DNA of 64,000 nt from an uncultured Owenweeksia sp. GTDB lineage: Bacteria; Bacteroidota; Bacteroidia; Flavobacteriales; Schleiferiaceae. This document shows, piece by piece, positions 36,466 to 46,273 of this stretch (the first letter of the stretch is position 1; each line of letters starts with the position of its first letter). The stretch lies in contig CAKZRR010000027.1 in NCBI GenBank assembly GCA_937146805.1, forward strand, positions 1 to 64,000, written 5' to 3'. A model generated the notes under the pieces. It made no database searches and was not told the origin of the DNA. It saw only the letters and a program-made list of their open reading frames with translations. Both the position numbers and the translations under genes were made by a program.

Positions 36466-37593
36466 TTAAATCATTTGGCCAAACCGTTCTCTAAATCCTG
36501 CGGCATCAAATTGCTCAGCATTTGCTATCAATATTTGAGATAGCGATTTCAACTCTGACTCCGGTTTGCTAAACACTCTGTTCAATACCGAAACCGCGTC
36601 CTTTTTATCTTTATAACGGAGCTCATCCTTAATCACTATTTCCTTTTGCCCGCCAGAGTTATGTACCACCGGTATACAACCCGCTTCTATTGCTTGTACC
36701 GGAGTAATTCCAAAAGGCTCATTTCGCATGGAGTGAATAAAAAACCAAGCTTCTTTTAACTCCTTCTCCAAGTCCTCTTTACTAGCGTCCGAAAGGATTT
36801 TTATGTTTCTAACCTCCTTATCCTCAATAAATTGCTTGCATTTAGAAAAATAATCGGGTTCACTTATAAATCCAATAAATGTAAATGGAATATGCGGTAA
36901 TTGAGCTGCTATTTTAATTTGTTCTAACTGGCGTTTGGCTCCTGCAAAGCGACCAAGGCTTACCACTTTTTTGGTTTTTTGAGACCAATTCACCTTAGAG
37001 GAAAATTTTACCGGAGGATATAATACCTCCACGGTACTGCCCTCTATACTTGGATAAACTTCTAAAATCTTTGATTTGGTGAACTCTGAATTAGCAATCA
37101 AAGTATCATTGGGCAAAAACTTGGTATCCCTACGGTAAAACCACCGCATCATATTCAACAAATCCTTGCCTGCATTTACCAAGGGTGTTTTACCCTTTTC
37201 GGGAAAGTGTACATCCTTTAAACCACTCATCAATCTCGCCTTTCGCGGAAAATGAATATAACTTAGTATAGCCGTAGTTGTTTTGAGTCCGTAGCTGGTA
37301 TTATTATGATTAATTACCCAATCGTAATCTCCTAATAAAGCAGATACTTTTTTGTTGAACCACCAAATGTTCCATTCAAAAGGCAACTTTGGCGGTGCAT
37401 CTACCAATACCACGTTATACTTTAATTCTTTACCATAAAAAGCGGCTACCTTATCGGCATTTAACCTACTTCTAAAACACAAAATATCTGGGATAATCTC
37501 TTTCTCATTAAGCACAAAAATCATTTCGGCCATAACCTGAAAGCGCCCACCTGGCTGCACTCTATTTTGAATTAAGGCTACTCTTTTTTTCAT
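36466..37593 (-). CDS. Glycosyltransferase, GT-B fold (GT4-like)
   Basis: A 375-residue retaining-type GT-B glycosyltransferase. The C-terminal nucleotide-sugar domain begins at VVSLGRFAGAKRQLEQI (a GRFAxxKR variant of the phosphate-binding loop) and contains the E-x7-E motif in NEPFGITPVQAIEAGCIPV. The N-terminal half has a PGGRFQVMAEM acceptor-side segment. It adds a sugar to a growing lipid-linked glycan at the inner membrane. It abuts the deacetylase-like gene by 1 nt and belongs to the same minus-strand operon. Confidence 0.88.
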   Translation of the reverse strand: MKKRVALIQNRVQPGGRFQVMAEMIFVLNEKEIIPDILCFRSRLNADKVAAFYGKELKYNVVLVDAPPKLPFEWNIWWFNKKVSALLGDYDWVINHNNTSYGLKTTTAILSYIHFPRKARLMSGLKDVHFPEKGKTPLVNAGKDLLNMMRWFYRRDTKFLPNDTLIANSEFTKSKILEVYPSIEGSTVEVLYPPVKFSSKVNWSQKTKKVVSLGRFAGAKRQLEQIKIAAQLPHIPFTFIGFISEPDYFSKCKQFIEDKEVRNIKILSDASKEDLEKELKEAWFFIHSMRNEPFGITPVQAIEAGCIPVVHNSGGQKEIVIKDELRYKDKKDAVSVLNRVFSKPESELKSLSQILIANAEQFDAAGFRERFGQMI

Positions 37594-38894
37594 TATGCTT
37601 CTTTAATTTCCCTCATCATTTTAGCCAATTCATGTGCTGTGGTATAACTAACTACGTTCTTATTTTGCGCTAAAAACTTAGCGTAAACTGATCGCCAGCC
37701 GGCAAACTTATAATCTGAAAAATAATTATTGTGCCATAGTAAGCAAAAAACACCTCCCCATTTTTTAGTCTCGGTAAAAATTGCATTTAAGTCTTTACCG
37801 GCCATATCTGGGCTTAAACCCAAATACTTTTTATGCTGCAATGTGGTATCCATAACATGCAACGGAATGGATACAAAATGGGCGGGTCTATTCTCTTCAA
37901 AATTGTACAAGTAAAACGGAAAACTGGTGCCATTTCTAAAACCTATGGTATCCGGAAAGCCCATGGTGGCATCATAAGTCACGCCACTCCTTTCTAATAC
38001 CGAAACTGTTTTATTGATATTAAATTTTAAATAGTGAAACCTGTTTCCAAATGCTTGGCTCGTACCCTTCAGCTTTTTCCATTCCTCATTAAACTGTGTT
38101 TTTAACCTGTGACTACCCAAACTACCATGCAAAGCTACCTCACTATTTCCTTGCCGTATTTGTTCAACTTGAGCTTGTACTTCCGCTTGATTAAAATCAT
38201 AATCGGCATTTATACCCTCGGGCACCTTGCCTTTTTTGGTTAGGAAAAAATAGGTGGACTTTGCGCCAGCCTCTTCCTCCAATTGCGCTATCTCATCCAA
38301 ATTAAACCAGGGGTCTTTGGAAGCCAACAGTCCTTTTATGCCCTTTAAAACATCTCCCTTTTTTAGGACATTAAAACTTCCTTCAAGTCTTCCCGAAAAT
38401 ATTTTATCGATATCATGAGACAAAAATACCGTTACTGGTTTCCCCGAAAACAACTTCTTTTTAATCAGATTTCCGGTGTAAAGTTCCGCTGCTTTTGCCA
38501 AGATAGAAAAATAGGAGTCTACTAATGCATAGCGCTCAAAACCATTGCTGCCTTGCCAACTATCTCGGCAATAAAAACGATCATCCGCAGCCGTTTTCCC
38601 TCGTTCTTGCCATCCTGAAAGGAGAAAAAATATACCCGAAATAATATCTGCGGTTACGCGAATACCTGCCTCTGTTTTTTCAATAAGCTCTTTATCATCC
38701 TCAGCAAAAAGTACTGGTAAACCATCAATCATTTTATAGGATGGTGCCGAATCATCTGAATCAAAACAAGAGATACCAGTATTGCTTACCTGTAAGCTTC
38801 CCTCCAAACCATGTGAAATAACAACGTTATCTACTCCAGTATAATAGAGGTTAAAGTGATAAAGTACGTATTGACAATACTCTTTACGCCACAT
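37593..38894 (-). CDS. Polysaccharide deacetylase-like protein
   Basis: A 433-residue protein. The N-terminal 130 residues are unassigned (they resemble the extra domain seen in long Bacteroidota deacetylase-like proteins). The second half has NodB-type motifs: FLSHDIDK (motif 1; usual TFDD, here HDID), EVALHGSLGSHR (motif 2, H-x3-5-H/S type) and CLLWHNNYFSD (motif with His). It could remove N- or O-acetyl groups from glycan intermediates, although the altered motif 1 leaves catalytic activity uncertain. It has no signal peptide. It overlaps the flippase gene by 11 nt. Confidence 0.8.
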   Translation of the reverse strand: MWRKEYCQYVLYHFNLYYTGVDNVVISHGLEGSLQVSNTGISCFDSDDSAPSYKMIDGLPVLFAEDDKELIEKTEAGIRVTADIISGIFFLLSGWQERGKTAADDRFYCRDSWQGSNGFERYALVDSYFSILAKAAELYTGNLIKKKLFSGKPVTVFLSHDIDKIFSGRLEGSFNVLKKGDVLKGIKGLLASKDPWFNLDEIAQLEEEAGAKSTYFFLTKKGKVPEGINADYDFNQAEVQAQVEQIRQGNSEVALHGSLGSHRLKTQFNEEWKKLKGTSQAFGNRFHYLKFNINKTVSVLERSGVTYDATMGFPDTIGFRNGTSFPFYLYNFEENRPAHFVSIPLHVMDTTLQHKKYLGLSPDMAGKDLNAIFTETKKWGGVFCLLWHNNYFSDYKFAGWRSVYAKFLAQNKNVVSYTTAHELAKMMREIKEA

Positions 38895-40350
38895 ACTTCT
38901 TCAATTTTTTCTGAATAAGATTCGTAAATTCAGGTGATATTTTAAATCCATAAACCAATACCAAAAATACCAAGGTAACAACGCTTGATCTGGCCAAGAT
39001 TTCAATAATTGGATGGCTAAAAACATTAAAATAAGTGCCTAATATAAAAGTTACCACAAACACGATTAACAAGCCAAAAACTCTTTTCTCGTAGGGCCAA
39101 AGACTCAATTTTATTTTAATATAAATGAGCTTACTTAAGTTAAAAATCGATAAAGAAATAGCGGTGGCTATTGCGGCTCCCATTAACCCCATTTTTGGAA
39201 TAAGGATTATATTACTGCCAACGGTCAATACTAACAGAACTAAAATTGCAATCAAATTGAACTTGTAATATTTTGAAAAAGATAGAACTACACCATTTTG
39301 CCCAGCAGATAAATTAATTAACTGCCCAGTTGCTATTAGCCACACTATATTTTGTCCTTCACGGTATGATTCAGGTAGCAAATAAAAAATATCTTCTAGG
39401 TTGGTCAGTAATAAAGAAAATAGTAAAAATCCCACCAACATCAAATTTAGGGCAGAGGCTTTATACAATTCAGCCACTTTACTTAAATTATTTTCAGCAA
39501 ATGCCTTAGACATCATTGGACGCATGATATTACCAAGAGATTTATTAGGAATATTTAAGCTAGCACCCATAAAAACTACCACGGAATAGTACCCAACACT
39601 TTCCAAATCAATATAGTGCCCCACCATTAAGACATCAATTTTATTAACCAACAAAGTAGCTCCGCTCGTTACAATCAAAAAGCCACCAAAAGCCATCATC
39701 TGCTTTAAGGGTAATGTGCCAAACGAAATGTTGATGTCAAGTTGCTTTTTAAAATACAATCTTAGCCATAAAATGAATAATAACCCAAAGGAACAAGCAA
39801 TGTACAGGTTTAAAAAAGTGCCTAAATCTATCCATCCAATCCAAAAAAACAGCAACAATACCGTGGCAATTAGCCTTCGTCCTACCTCCTTTAAAAACAA
39901 TGGTAACTGGGTTTGCAGATAACTTTGAGAAATACCTCCTAAAATTTCGAAATAAATGTGCGAAATGGCGAGTGGAACTAACACCCACCAATACTGTAAA
40001 AATAAAACTTCAGAATTAAGCCAAGGGATAATTTGAGTTTGAAAATTTAAAATAACAAGACCCAAAAGAAACAACAGCGGCAAAGGATACAACAGGGAAA
40101 AACTGATTAATTTTGCTTGATCCATCTTCTCCAAACGCGGAAAGTATTTAATAAACATGCTTGGAACACCTAAAGAACCAAAAGTCGAAACCAAAATCGC
40201 ATAACCCAAAATCAATTGAATTAAACCAAAATAATCTTGGTGTCCTTCAAAAACACGGGGATATAAAAATGTTAAATTAAAAGCGCCCAGTATTAAGCCA
40301 ACATAGTTGCTTAAGGCATTTCTAACTGTTTGTTTTATAACTATTCCCAC
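38884..40350 (-). CDS. Wzx-type oligosaccharide flippase
   Basis: A 488-residue multi-pass membrane protein of the MATE/MVF superfamily (polysaccharide biosynthesis branch). About 14 hydrophobic helices fill the protein, in the pattern of Wzx/RfbX. Its role would be to flip undecaprenyl-linked oligosaccharides from the cytoplasmic to the periplasmic side. It lies between the two glycan-modifying genes, overlapping the upstream sulfotransferase gene by 1 nt. No Wzy polymerase was recognised in the window. Confidence 0.88.
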   Translation of the reverse strand: MGIVIKQTVRNALSNYVGLILGAFNLTFLYPRVFEGHQDYFGLIQLILGYAILVSTFGSLGVPSMFIKYFPRLEKMDQAKLISFSLLYPLPLLFLLGLVILNFQTQIIPWLNSEVLFLQYWWVLVPLAISHIYFEILGGISQSYLQTQLPLFLKEVGRRLIATVLLLFFWIGWIDLGTFLNLYIACSFGLLFILWLRLYFKKQLDINISFGTLPLKQMMAFGGFLIVTSGATLLVNKIDVLMVGHYIDLESVGYYSVVVFMGASLNIPNKSLGNIMRPMMSKAFAENNLSKVAELYKASALNLMLVGFLLFSLLLTNLEDIFYLLPESYREGQNIVWLIATGQLINLSAGQNGVVLSFSKYYKFNLIAILVLLVLTVGSNIILIPKMGLMGAAIATAISLSIFNLSKLIYIKIKLSLWPYEKRVFGLLIVFVVTFILGTYFNVFSHPIIEILARSSVVTLVFLVLVYGFKISPEFTNLIQKKLKKYVA

Positions 40351-41219
40351 TACAATACCCAGCCCTTTAAATCCAAATGTTTAAACTGACTTTGTAAGGC
40401 TTTATTCTGCATTTTAAATTTTTGCTTCAATTCCTCTATCAGCTCTTTCTCTTCTTTCAACTTTCCAGGCATTTTTCCACTGTTTAACTTCATATACAGC
40501 GGAATTATTCTTTCCTGTAATGCAATTGGAACCAAAGGTTGAATTTTCAGCCCTAAACGGTGAAGTTTAGTGTTCTTCAACTTAACAGTTTCATTGCGGT
40601 GGAAGAAGTCGAAATCATCGTAAAAGGAAGGGTCTATTTTTAAAAACTCAGCCACTTTTTTCATAAAAGCTACCTTATCGCTAATCAACTCCTCAAACAA
40701 AAATACGCCTACCCTTTCCTTACCTAAAGTATCAATCCAATTTTGCAAATAGTTATGGTATTCGCTTTCTTCAAAATGAAAACCACTCCCAAACTCTCCA
40801 CCTAAAGAGCACCATTCTTTAAAATCACCGGTAAAATTTTTGAGCTTGTACTTATTAAACTTAAACTTTGAATATATCCTAGCCGCTGGCTCTCTCAATA
40901 TAAAAATAGCCGTGGGTTTGGTATCCATAACCTTAGCCTGTTCTAAGGCATTGTTACAATACAAATAAGTGGAGGACGATTCAAATATTACCTTTTTTCC
41001 TTCCGCATGCTGGGGATTAAAAAGCTTTACATAACCCTCTAAGCCATCATTAATAAAACTTAAGCCCTTATTAAATCGCGAAATTTCATCTGCCAAAAAA
41101 AAACTATCCTTACGTTTAGATCCCAAGGCCTCGGGATGATGTGCTAACCAAAAATGCAGCGAACTGGTTCCGCATTTAGGAGCCCCTCCTATCAACATAT
41201 TGGGTAAAAAAAGTGCCAT
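40350..41219 (-). CDS. Sulfotransferase domain protein
   Basis: A 289-residue PAPS-dependent sulfotransferase of the type acting on glycans (heparan N-deacetylase/sulfotransferase-like pattern). The 5'-phosphosulfate loop is IGGAPKCGTSSL and the 3'-phosphate motif is FILREPAARIYSKFKF. It is different in sequence from the second sulfotransferase at 35604-36455. It is the first gene of the minus-strand glycan operon. Confidence 0.86.
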   Translation of the reverse strand: MALFLPNMLIGGAPKCGTSSLHFWLAHHPEALGSKRKDSFFLADEISRFNKGLSFINDGLEGYVKLFNPQHAEGKKVIFESSSTYLYCNNALEQAKVMDTKPTAIFILREPAARIYSKFKFNKYKLKNFTGDFKEWCSLGGEFGSGFHFEESEYHNYLQNWIDTLGKERVGVFLFEELISDKVAFMKKVAEFLKIDPSFYDDFDFFHRNETVKLKNTKLHRLGLKIQPLVPIALQERIIPLYMKLNSGKMPGKLKEEKELIEELKQKFKMQNKALQSQFKHLDLKGWVL

Positions 41220-41264
41220 AAACGTTTGCTAATTTCTGTATTTCTTACTCCTGCAAATTAAGTT

Positions 41265-41280
41265 CTTTTAGGCCTAAAAG
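41265..41280. other. 16-bp perfect palindrome
   Basis: CTTTTAGGCCTAAAAG is a perfect palindrome in the 233-bp region between the divergent sulfotransferase and YfhO genes. It sits 46 bp ahead of the sulfotransferase start and could be an operator for a dimeric regulator; there is no independent support. Confidence 0.4.
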
Positions 41281-41452
41281 CCTATTTGGGTTAAGCTATT
41301 TACTAGCTTACATTGTTTACATTTTTTGAGCGGTAATCTTCCCAAAAAACGTCCAACTAATTCAGGCAAATCCTTTAAATTGCGGCCAACCTATGGTTAC
41401 CAACGTGTAGCTAAGGGCTTTTTTAAAATCCGAATTTTCAAAGCTTAGCAGT

Positions 41453-43930
41453 ATGCTTAAAAAACTTCAATTTTTACTACCAATTTTGGCACTTATGGCC
41501 ATTAATTTGGTTTATTTTTTTCCCGTAACCCAAGGAAAAGTTCTTTCACAAAGTGACATTCAACAGGGAAAAGGTACGGGGCATAACCTGAGGGAATACC
41601 GTGCCGAGCATAATGAAGAAGCTCTATGGAGTCCTGCTATGTTTAGTGGTATGCCTGCTTTTCAAATTTCGGTAGTGTATGCCAATAACTGGGTAGCCTA
41701 TTTACAAAAAGGCATTTCCACTATTGGTGGAAAGCCTTCAGGCATATACATTGTATTTAGCTTAATGTTAGGGTTTTATGTTCTGTTGAGTGGCTACAAA
41801 GTCAACCCTTGGTTGGCGGTGGTAGGAGCTGTTGCTTTTGCATTTTCGGCCTTTTTTATAATATCCTACGGGGCTGGTCACAACGCTAAAGTGCGTACCG
41901 CTGCATATATAGCACCCATAATATTAAGTGTTTTGCTCGCTTACCGCGAGAAATATGTTCCGGCATTTTTAATTGCCATGCTAGGTGTGGGACTTTCCAT
42001 CCAATCCAATCACATTCAAATCACCTATTACATGGCTATTATCATTTTTGCCATTGCGGTAGTAGAATTTGTTTTTGCTTTACGCGAAAAACAACTGTCT
42101 CGCTTTGTAAAGGGATCAGCAACATTGCTAGTGGCAGCTATTTTAGGACTCGGTCCAAATATTGGCAAACTATGGACCACTTACGAATACACCAAAGAAA
42201 CCAACCGTGGTGGGAGTTCTGAATTGAGTTCCATGGAAGAGTCAAAAGGTGGACTTACCTTAGATTATGCCATGGCTTGGAGTTATGGAGTGAGCGAAAC
42301 ATTCAACCTCATTTTTCCAAACTTTAGTGGTGGTGGTAGCGAACAAAGCTACGAAGGCACTGAAATGCACGATCAATACCACCGTAACTTTGTATCCAGT
42401 TTATCGCAACAAGGTTACCCTCGAGCGCAAGCCGAAAAACAAGCCGACAGGTATATCTCAAGCATGTTTTATTGGGGTGATCAAGGCATGGTACATGGGG
42501 GCTATTATCTAGGAGCAGTCGTTTTCTTCCTCTTCGTTTTTGGATTTTTTGTAGTGGAAAGCAGAATAAAATGGTGGGTTGGTGTAACCTGTGTGCTGGC
42601 TATTTTTATGGCTTGGGGAAAAAACTTCCTTGGATTTAACGAGATATTATTCAACCACTTACCGCTGTACAATAAGTTTAGGGTGCCATCTATGGCCTTT
42701 ATAATTTTAATATTAAACATCCCCTTTCTAGGGTTTTTAGCGGCCAATCAAATCATAAGTGGCAACTACGATAAAGCCGACATTAAAAAGAAACTACTTA
42801 AGGCTCTTTACGTAAGTGGCGGCCTGTGTTTACTTATTGCACTATTAGGTTCTAGCCTATTTACCATGGAGGGCGTAAACGATAGTAAGCTAGCACAACA
42901 AGGTATGGACTTAGATATTTTAGGTTCGGACAGAATAACTTTAATGCGTAATAGCGCCCTGCGAACGCTTGTATTTTGTGGGTTAACCTTCGGTACACTC
43001 TGGTTAGTTATTGGCGGTAAGTTGAAACCTATGATGGCAATTGGCGCCTTGGCATTATTAGTATTAGTGGATCAATGGAGTTTTGACAAACAACATTTGA
43101 GCAGCGAAGATTTTGTAAGCGACAGAATGTACAACGCGGCTTTTAACCCCAGCCCTGCTGATCAAACTATTTTACAAGACAAGGATCCGCATTACCGTGT
43201 GTTAAACACCACAGCCGGTTTTACAGGAGATGCTTTTACACCTTACTTTCATAAAAGTTTAGGAGGCTATCATGCTGCCAAGCTTATCCGATATCAGGAT
43301 TTAATTGACCATCAACTAGACAAAAATAGCATGAGCTGTTTTAATATGTTGAATGCCAAATGGGTGATTAGCGCCAATAAGCAAGGTCAAAAGTTTGCAC
43401 AACAAAACCCCAACGCCTGTGGCAATAGCTGGTTTGTACAAAACATACAATGGGCCGCCAATGCCGATGCCGAAATGGAAGCTCTAAGCACATTTGAACC
43501 TAAAAGTACCGTAGTTATTGATGAGCGTTTTCGCGAAAAAGTTCCGGCCAACCTAAACAGCAACCCCAGCTCTACTATAACACTTAGTAGCTTTGACCAT
43601 AAACACCTAACATACCAAGTTAATGTGCAGTCGGAAGAAGAGTTTGCCGTGTTTTCTGAGGTGTACTACGAAGGTGGGGACCACGACTGGAAGGCCTATA
43701 TTGATGGTAAGCCAGCCGAACACATTAGAGTAAACTACTTGTTACGCGGTATGACTTTACCAAAAGGCCAATACACAGTAGAATTTAAATTTGAGCCTCA
43801 CTCCTACTTTGCGGGCGAAAAAATATCACTAGCCTTTTCTATACTAATGGTGTTGGCTTTAGCCGGTGGTCTTTTTTGGATGTGGAAAAATAAAGAAACT
43901 GAAAACGTTGAAACTAAGGAGGCCGCCTAA
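41453..43930 (+). CDS. YfhO family membrane protein
   Basis: An 825-residue multi-pass protein with about 12 hydrophobic helices and a C-terminal soluble part. The first helix and loop (VYFFPVTQGKVLSQSDIQQ), a large loop with WSPAMFSGMPAFQ, and the C-terminal beta-rich region ending in one last helix (about 790-812) match the YfhO family, thought to be GT-C-type glycosyltransferases or lipoteichoic-acid/LPS-modifying enzymes. An Asp in the first loop (SDIQQ) is the usual GT-C catalytic position, though function is unproven. It converges with the next GT gene, overlapping by 4 nt. Confidence 0.85.
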   Translation: MLKKLQFLLPILALMAINLVYFFPVTQGKVLSQSDIQQGKGTGHNLREYRAEHNEEALWSPAMFSGMPAFQISVVYANNWVAYLQKGISTIGGKPSGIYIVFSLMLGFYVLLSGYKVNPWLAVVGAVAFAFSAFFIISYGAGHNAKVRTAAYIAPIILSVLLAYREKYVPAFLIAMLGVGLSIQSNHIQITYYMAIIIFAIAVVEFVFALREKQLSRFVKGSATLLVAAILGLGPNIGKLWTTYEYTKETNRGGSSELSSMEESKGGLTLDYAMAWSYGVSETFNLIFPNFSGGGSEQSYEGTEMHDQYHRNFVSSLSQQGYPRAQAEKQADRYISSMFYWGDQGMVHGGYYLGAVVFFLFVFGFFVVESRIKWWVGVTCVLAIFMAWGKNFLGFNEILFNHLPLYNKFRVPSMAFIILILNIPFLGFLAANQIISGNYDKADIKKKLLKALYVSGGLCLLIALLGSSLFTMEGVNDSKLAQQGMDLDILGSDRITLMRNSALRTLVFCGLTFGTLWLVIGGKLKPMMAIGALALLVLVDQWSFDKQHLSSEDFVSDRMYNAAFNPSPADQTILQDKDPHYRVLNTTAGFTGDAFTPYFHKSLGGYHAAKLIRYQDLIDHQLDKNSMSCFNMLNAKWVISANKQGQKFAQQNPNACGNSWFVQNIQWAANADAEMEALSTFEPKSTVVIDERFREKVPANLNSNPSSTITLSSFDHKHLTYQVNVQSEEEFAVFSEVYYEGGDHDWKAYIDGKPAEHIRVNYLLRGMTLPKGQYTVEFKFEPHSYFAGEKISLAFSILMVLALAGGLFWMWKNKETENVETKEAA

Positions 43931-45201
43931 CTAAATAACTTAGTTAAGGTACCTGTTAAGTTTTCGCGCGAATATTGAATGGAGCTACTTTGGTGGCTCC
44001 ATTTTTTTTGAATTAATTGCTCTATAAAAGAGTACATCTCATCCTTACTATCATAATCAAGCATAGCTCCAGCAGCCGTTTCAGTAAGTATTTGTGCAGC
44101 ATCGCCATGGCTTGGCCCTATTCCTATAATCGGTTTTTGAGCCGCTAGGTATTCAAAAATTTTACCGGTAAGTATTCCTTCGTTATTCTTAATTTTGGGA
44201 ATGGCCAATAGCAAAGCATGGCAACTTTTCATCACCTGCACGGCCTCTTTGTGGCTCACCAATCCTAAGAGCTCTATCTTAAAATCACCATCATATTCCT
44301 TTAACAGCTTCTCGGTTTGCTCATCTCGCTTACCAATAAATTGCAGGCGTATTTTACGCTCAGTAGTTTTCTGCAAACGCTTTAAAACTTCCAAAAAAGT
44401 CTCAACCTTATAATCGCTGGTAATCGTGCCTGTATAGCAAATCAAGAAATCACTTTCAGGTACCTCAGCTACCTCCGCCTCAAAATCTTGGGCATCAAAA
44501 CCATTCGGCAACACCACAATCTTTTCCGGGTTTATATCCTTCGATTTTTCGGCAAATAACCGCTTAATATCTGCGCTTACGCAAGCCACATTATCAGCCT
44601 GCTCCAATACTTTTCTTTCTAAACCTGCGTCAATTTTTTGAGCCACTTTCGTGGGATAAAATTGGTGGTAATAATAAATATCAGTCCATGGATCACGTAA
44701 ATCGGCCAACCAATTTATAGCGCGTTGTTGCTTTAATTTTAAACCAATTAATTGCGTTGAGTGTGGCGGACTGGTGGTTACCACATTGGTAATTTGATAT
44801 TTATCAATCAGCTCCAATGCTTTTGGAATAGCATGCTTGTTCCAGCCTTTGCGCGGGTCGGGAATAAAAAAATTGCCTCGTACAAATTTAGCCAGCTTCT
44901 GTCTGGGCCCAGGTTTATCACTCTCGTTGGCAAAACCCGAATAAGGCACTTCCTTTCTCCCGCTGGCCTTTTGATAGGTTCCAAAAAGCTCTGAAGTACT
45001 GGTATGATGAACCTCCATTTTAGAAGTTTCTCCTAGTAAACTTTCGTCTCTAACCGGATAAGTAGCCTCATCAGGGTGTACCGTAAGTATAATCGGCTCA
45101 AAGCCAAATTGTGGTAAATACTTAGCAAATTTAAGCCAGCGCTGTACACCAGGCCCACCAGCCGGAGGCCAATAATAGCTTATAATTAGTACCTTTTTCA
45201 A
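43927..45201 (-). CDS. Glycosyltransferase, GT-B fold (GT4-like)
   Basis: A 424-residue GT-B enzyme. The N-terminal domain begins KVLIISYYWPPAGGPGVQRWLKF, split by a Gly-rich loop typical of the WcaI-like GT4 subgroup. The C-terminal domain has LICYTGTITSDYKVETFLE and KIFEYLAAQKPIIGIG (acidic residue of the sugar-nucleotide site). It adds a sugar to a lipid-linked glycan. It abuts wecB (no gap to 45202) and follows it in transcription, so the two are probably one operon. Confidence 0.88.
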   Translation of the reverse strand: MKKVLIISYYWPPAGGPGVQRWLKFAKYLPQFGFEPIILTVHPDEATYPVRDESLLGETSKMEVHHTSTSELFGTYQKASGRKEVPYSGFANESDKPGPRQKLAKFVRGNFFIPDPRKGWNKHAIPKALELIDKYQITNVVTTSPPHSTQLIGLKLKQQRAINWLADLRDPWTDIYYYHQFYPTKVAQKIDAGLERKVLEQADNVACVSADIKRLFAEKSKDINPEKIVVLPNGFDAQDFEAEVAEVPESDFLICYTGTITSDYKVETFLEVLKRLQKTTERKIRLQFIGKRDEQTEKLLKEYDGDFKIELLGLVSHKEAVQVMKSCHALLLAIPKIKNNEGILTGKIFEYLAAQKPIIGIGPSHGDAAQILTETAAGAMLDYDSKDEMYSFIEQLIQKKWSHQSSSIQYSRENLTGTLTKLFS

Positions 45202-46263
45202 TCAGAAATTATTTAAGGCTAAAATAATCTTCTCAGCCGTATTTCCATCACCATATACTTGAGGGTACTCCCCAAACCTTCGATTGCTAAAATTGCTATA
45301 AGCCTGCGCTATTTTAGCTCCATCCGAACCGCAAAGCACATTTACACCCAGGTCAAGTAACTCTGTCCATTCCGTGTTTTCTCGCAGTGTAATGCAAAAC
45401 TTATTTACATAAAAAGCTTCCTTTTGCAAACCTCCCGAATCGGTTAAAACCAAATCTGCCTGCTGTAAATAGTTTAGCATTTGGAAATAGCCCACCGGCT
45501 CCATCAAAGTAGCATGCGTGCTTAAATTCCATTCTTCCATTTTTTTCCGTGTCCGCGGATGTACAGGGAAAATCACCTCAACTTCCTTGGTTATATTATC
45601 AATAGCCTTCAAAATACGCGTCAAAACTTCTTTTGAATCAGTGTTGGCCGCCCTATGAAGTGTGAGTAAAACAAATGGGGCTTTTGGTTTACTTATCGTT
45701 TGATGTTGGATTTTTTTAAGATAAAAAAGCAATGCGTCATGCATAATATCACCTACCTCAACTACACCGTTATCAAGCGCTTGTATGTTTTCTAACTGTA
45801 AATTGGCCGTGGCTTTATTAGAGGGCACCAACAGCAAATCACTCAATTCATCAGTAGCTATACGGTTTAACTCTTCCGGCATCTGTTTATCAAAACTGCG
45901 TAAACCCGCCTCTACATGCGCTAACTTTATTCCATTAGCCTTGGCCGCTTTCGCTCCCGCCAAGGTAGAATTGGTGTCACCGTACACCAGCACCCAATCG
46001 GGGTTTTCCTTTTGCAATACCTTTTCTATTTCAGTCTGCATTTGGGCAATCATCTCTTCTCGTGTAAGCGAATCAATGCCTAAAAAATACTGAGGGGCTG
46101 GAATGGACATTTCCTCAAAAAAAACGGCACTCATATTGGCATCAAAATGCTGACCTGTATGCACCATCACTTCTTCCCAATTTGTGTTTTCGCTAATTTT
46201 ACGGCTCAAAACAGCCGCTTTTACAAATTGGGGCCGAGCACCCACAATGCTTACAATTTTCAT
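45202..46263 (-). CDS. wecB: UDP-N-acetylglucosamine 2-epimerase (non-hydrolysing)
   Basis: A 353-residue enzyme interconverting UDP-GlcNAc and UDP-ManNAc. Family motifs are VGARPQFVKAAVLSR at the N-terminus, VHTGQHFDANMS, VYGDTNSTLAGA, HVEAGLRSFD, PEELNRIATD, and TDSGGLQKEAFY plus RENTEWTEL in the C-terminal lobe. UDP-ManNAc would supply the surface-glycan or enterobacterial-common-antigen-like pathway encoded here. The length is close to the usual 370. It is 10 nt downstream of the DUF4834 gene. Confidence 0.95.
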   Translation of the reverse strand: MKIVSIVGARPQFVKAAVLSRKISENTNWEEVMVHTGQHFDANMSAVFFEEMSIPAPQYFLGIDSLTREEMIAQMQTEIEKVLQKENPDWVLVYGDTNSTLAGAKAAKANGIKLAHVEAGLRSFDKQMPEELNRIATDELSDLLLVPSNKATANLQLENIQALDNGVVEVGDIMHDALLFYLKKIQHQTISKPKAPFVLLTLHRAANTDSKEVLTRILKAIDNITKEVEVIFPVHPRTRKKMEEWNLSTHATLMEPVGYFQMLNYLQQADLVLTDSGGLQKEAFYVNKFCITLRENTEWTELLDLGVNVLCGSDGAKIAQAYSNFSNRRFGEYPQVYGDGNTAEKIILALNNF

Positions 46264-46273
46264 TGGATTTTTT

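Noticed and set aside
34711-46263. A complete Wzx/Wzy polysaccharide locus
   Set aside because: A flippase and several transferases are present, but no Wzy-type polymerase was recognised. The YfhO protein has the soluble C-terminal domain of its own family and is not called Wzy.
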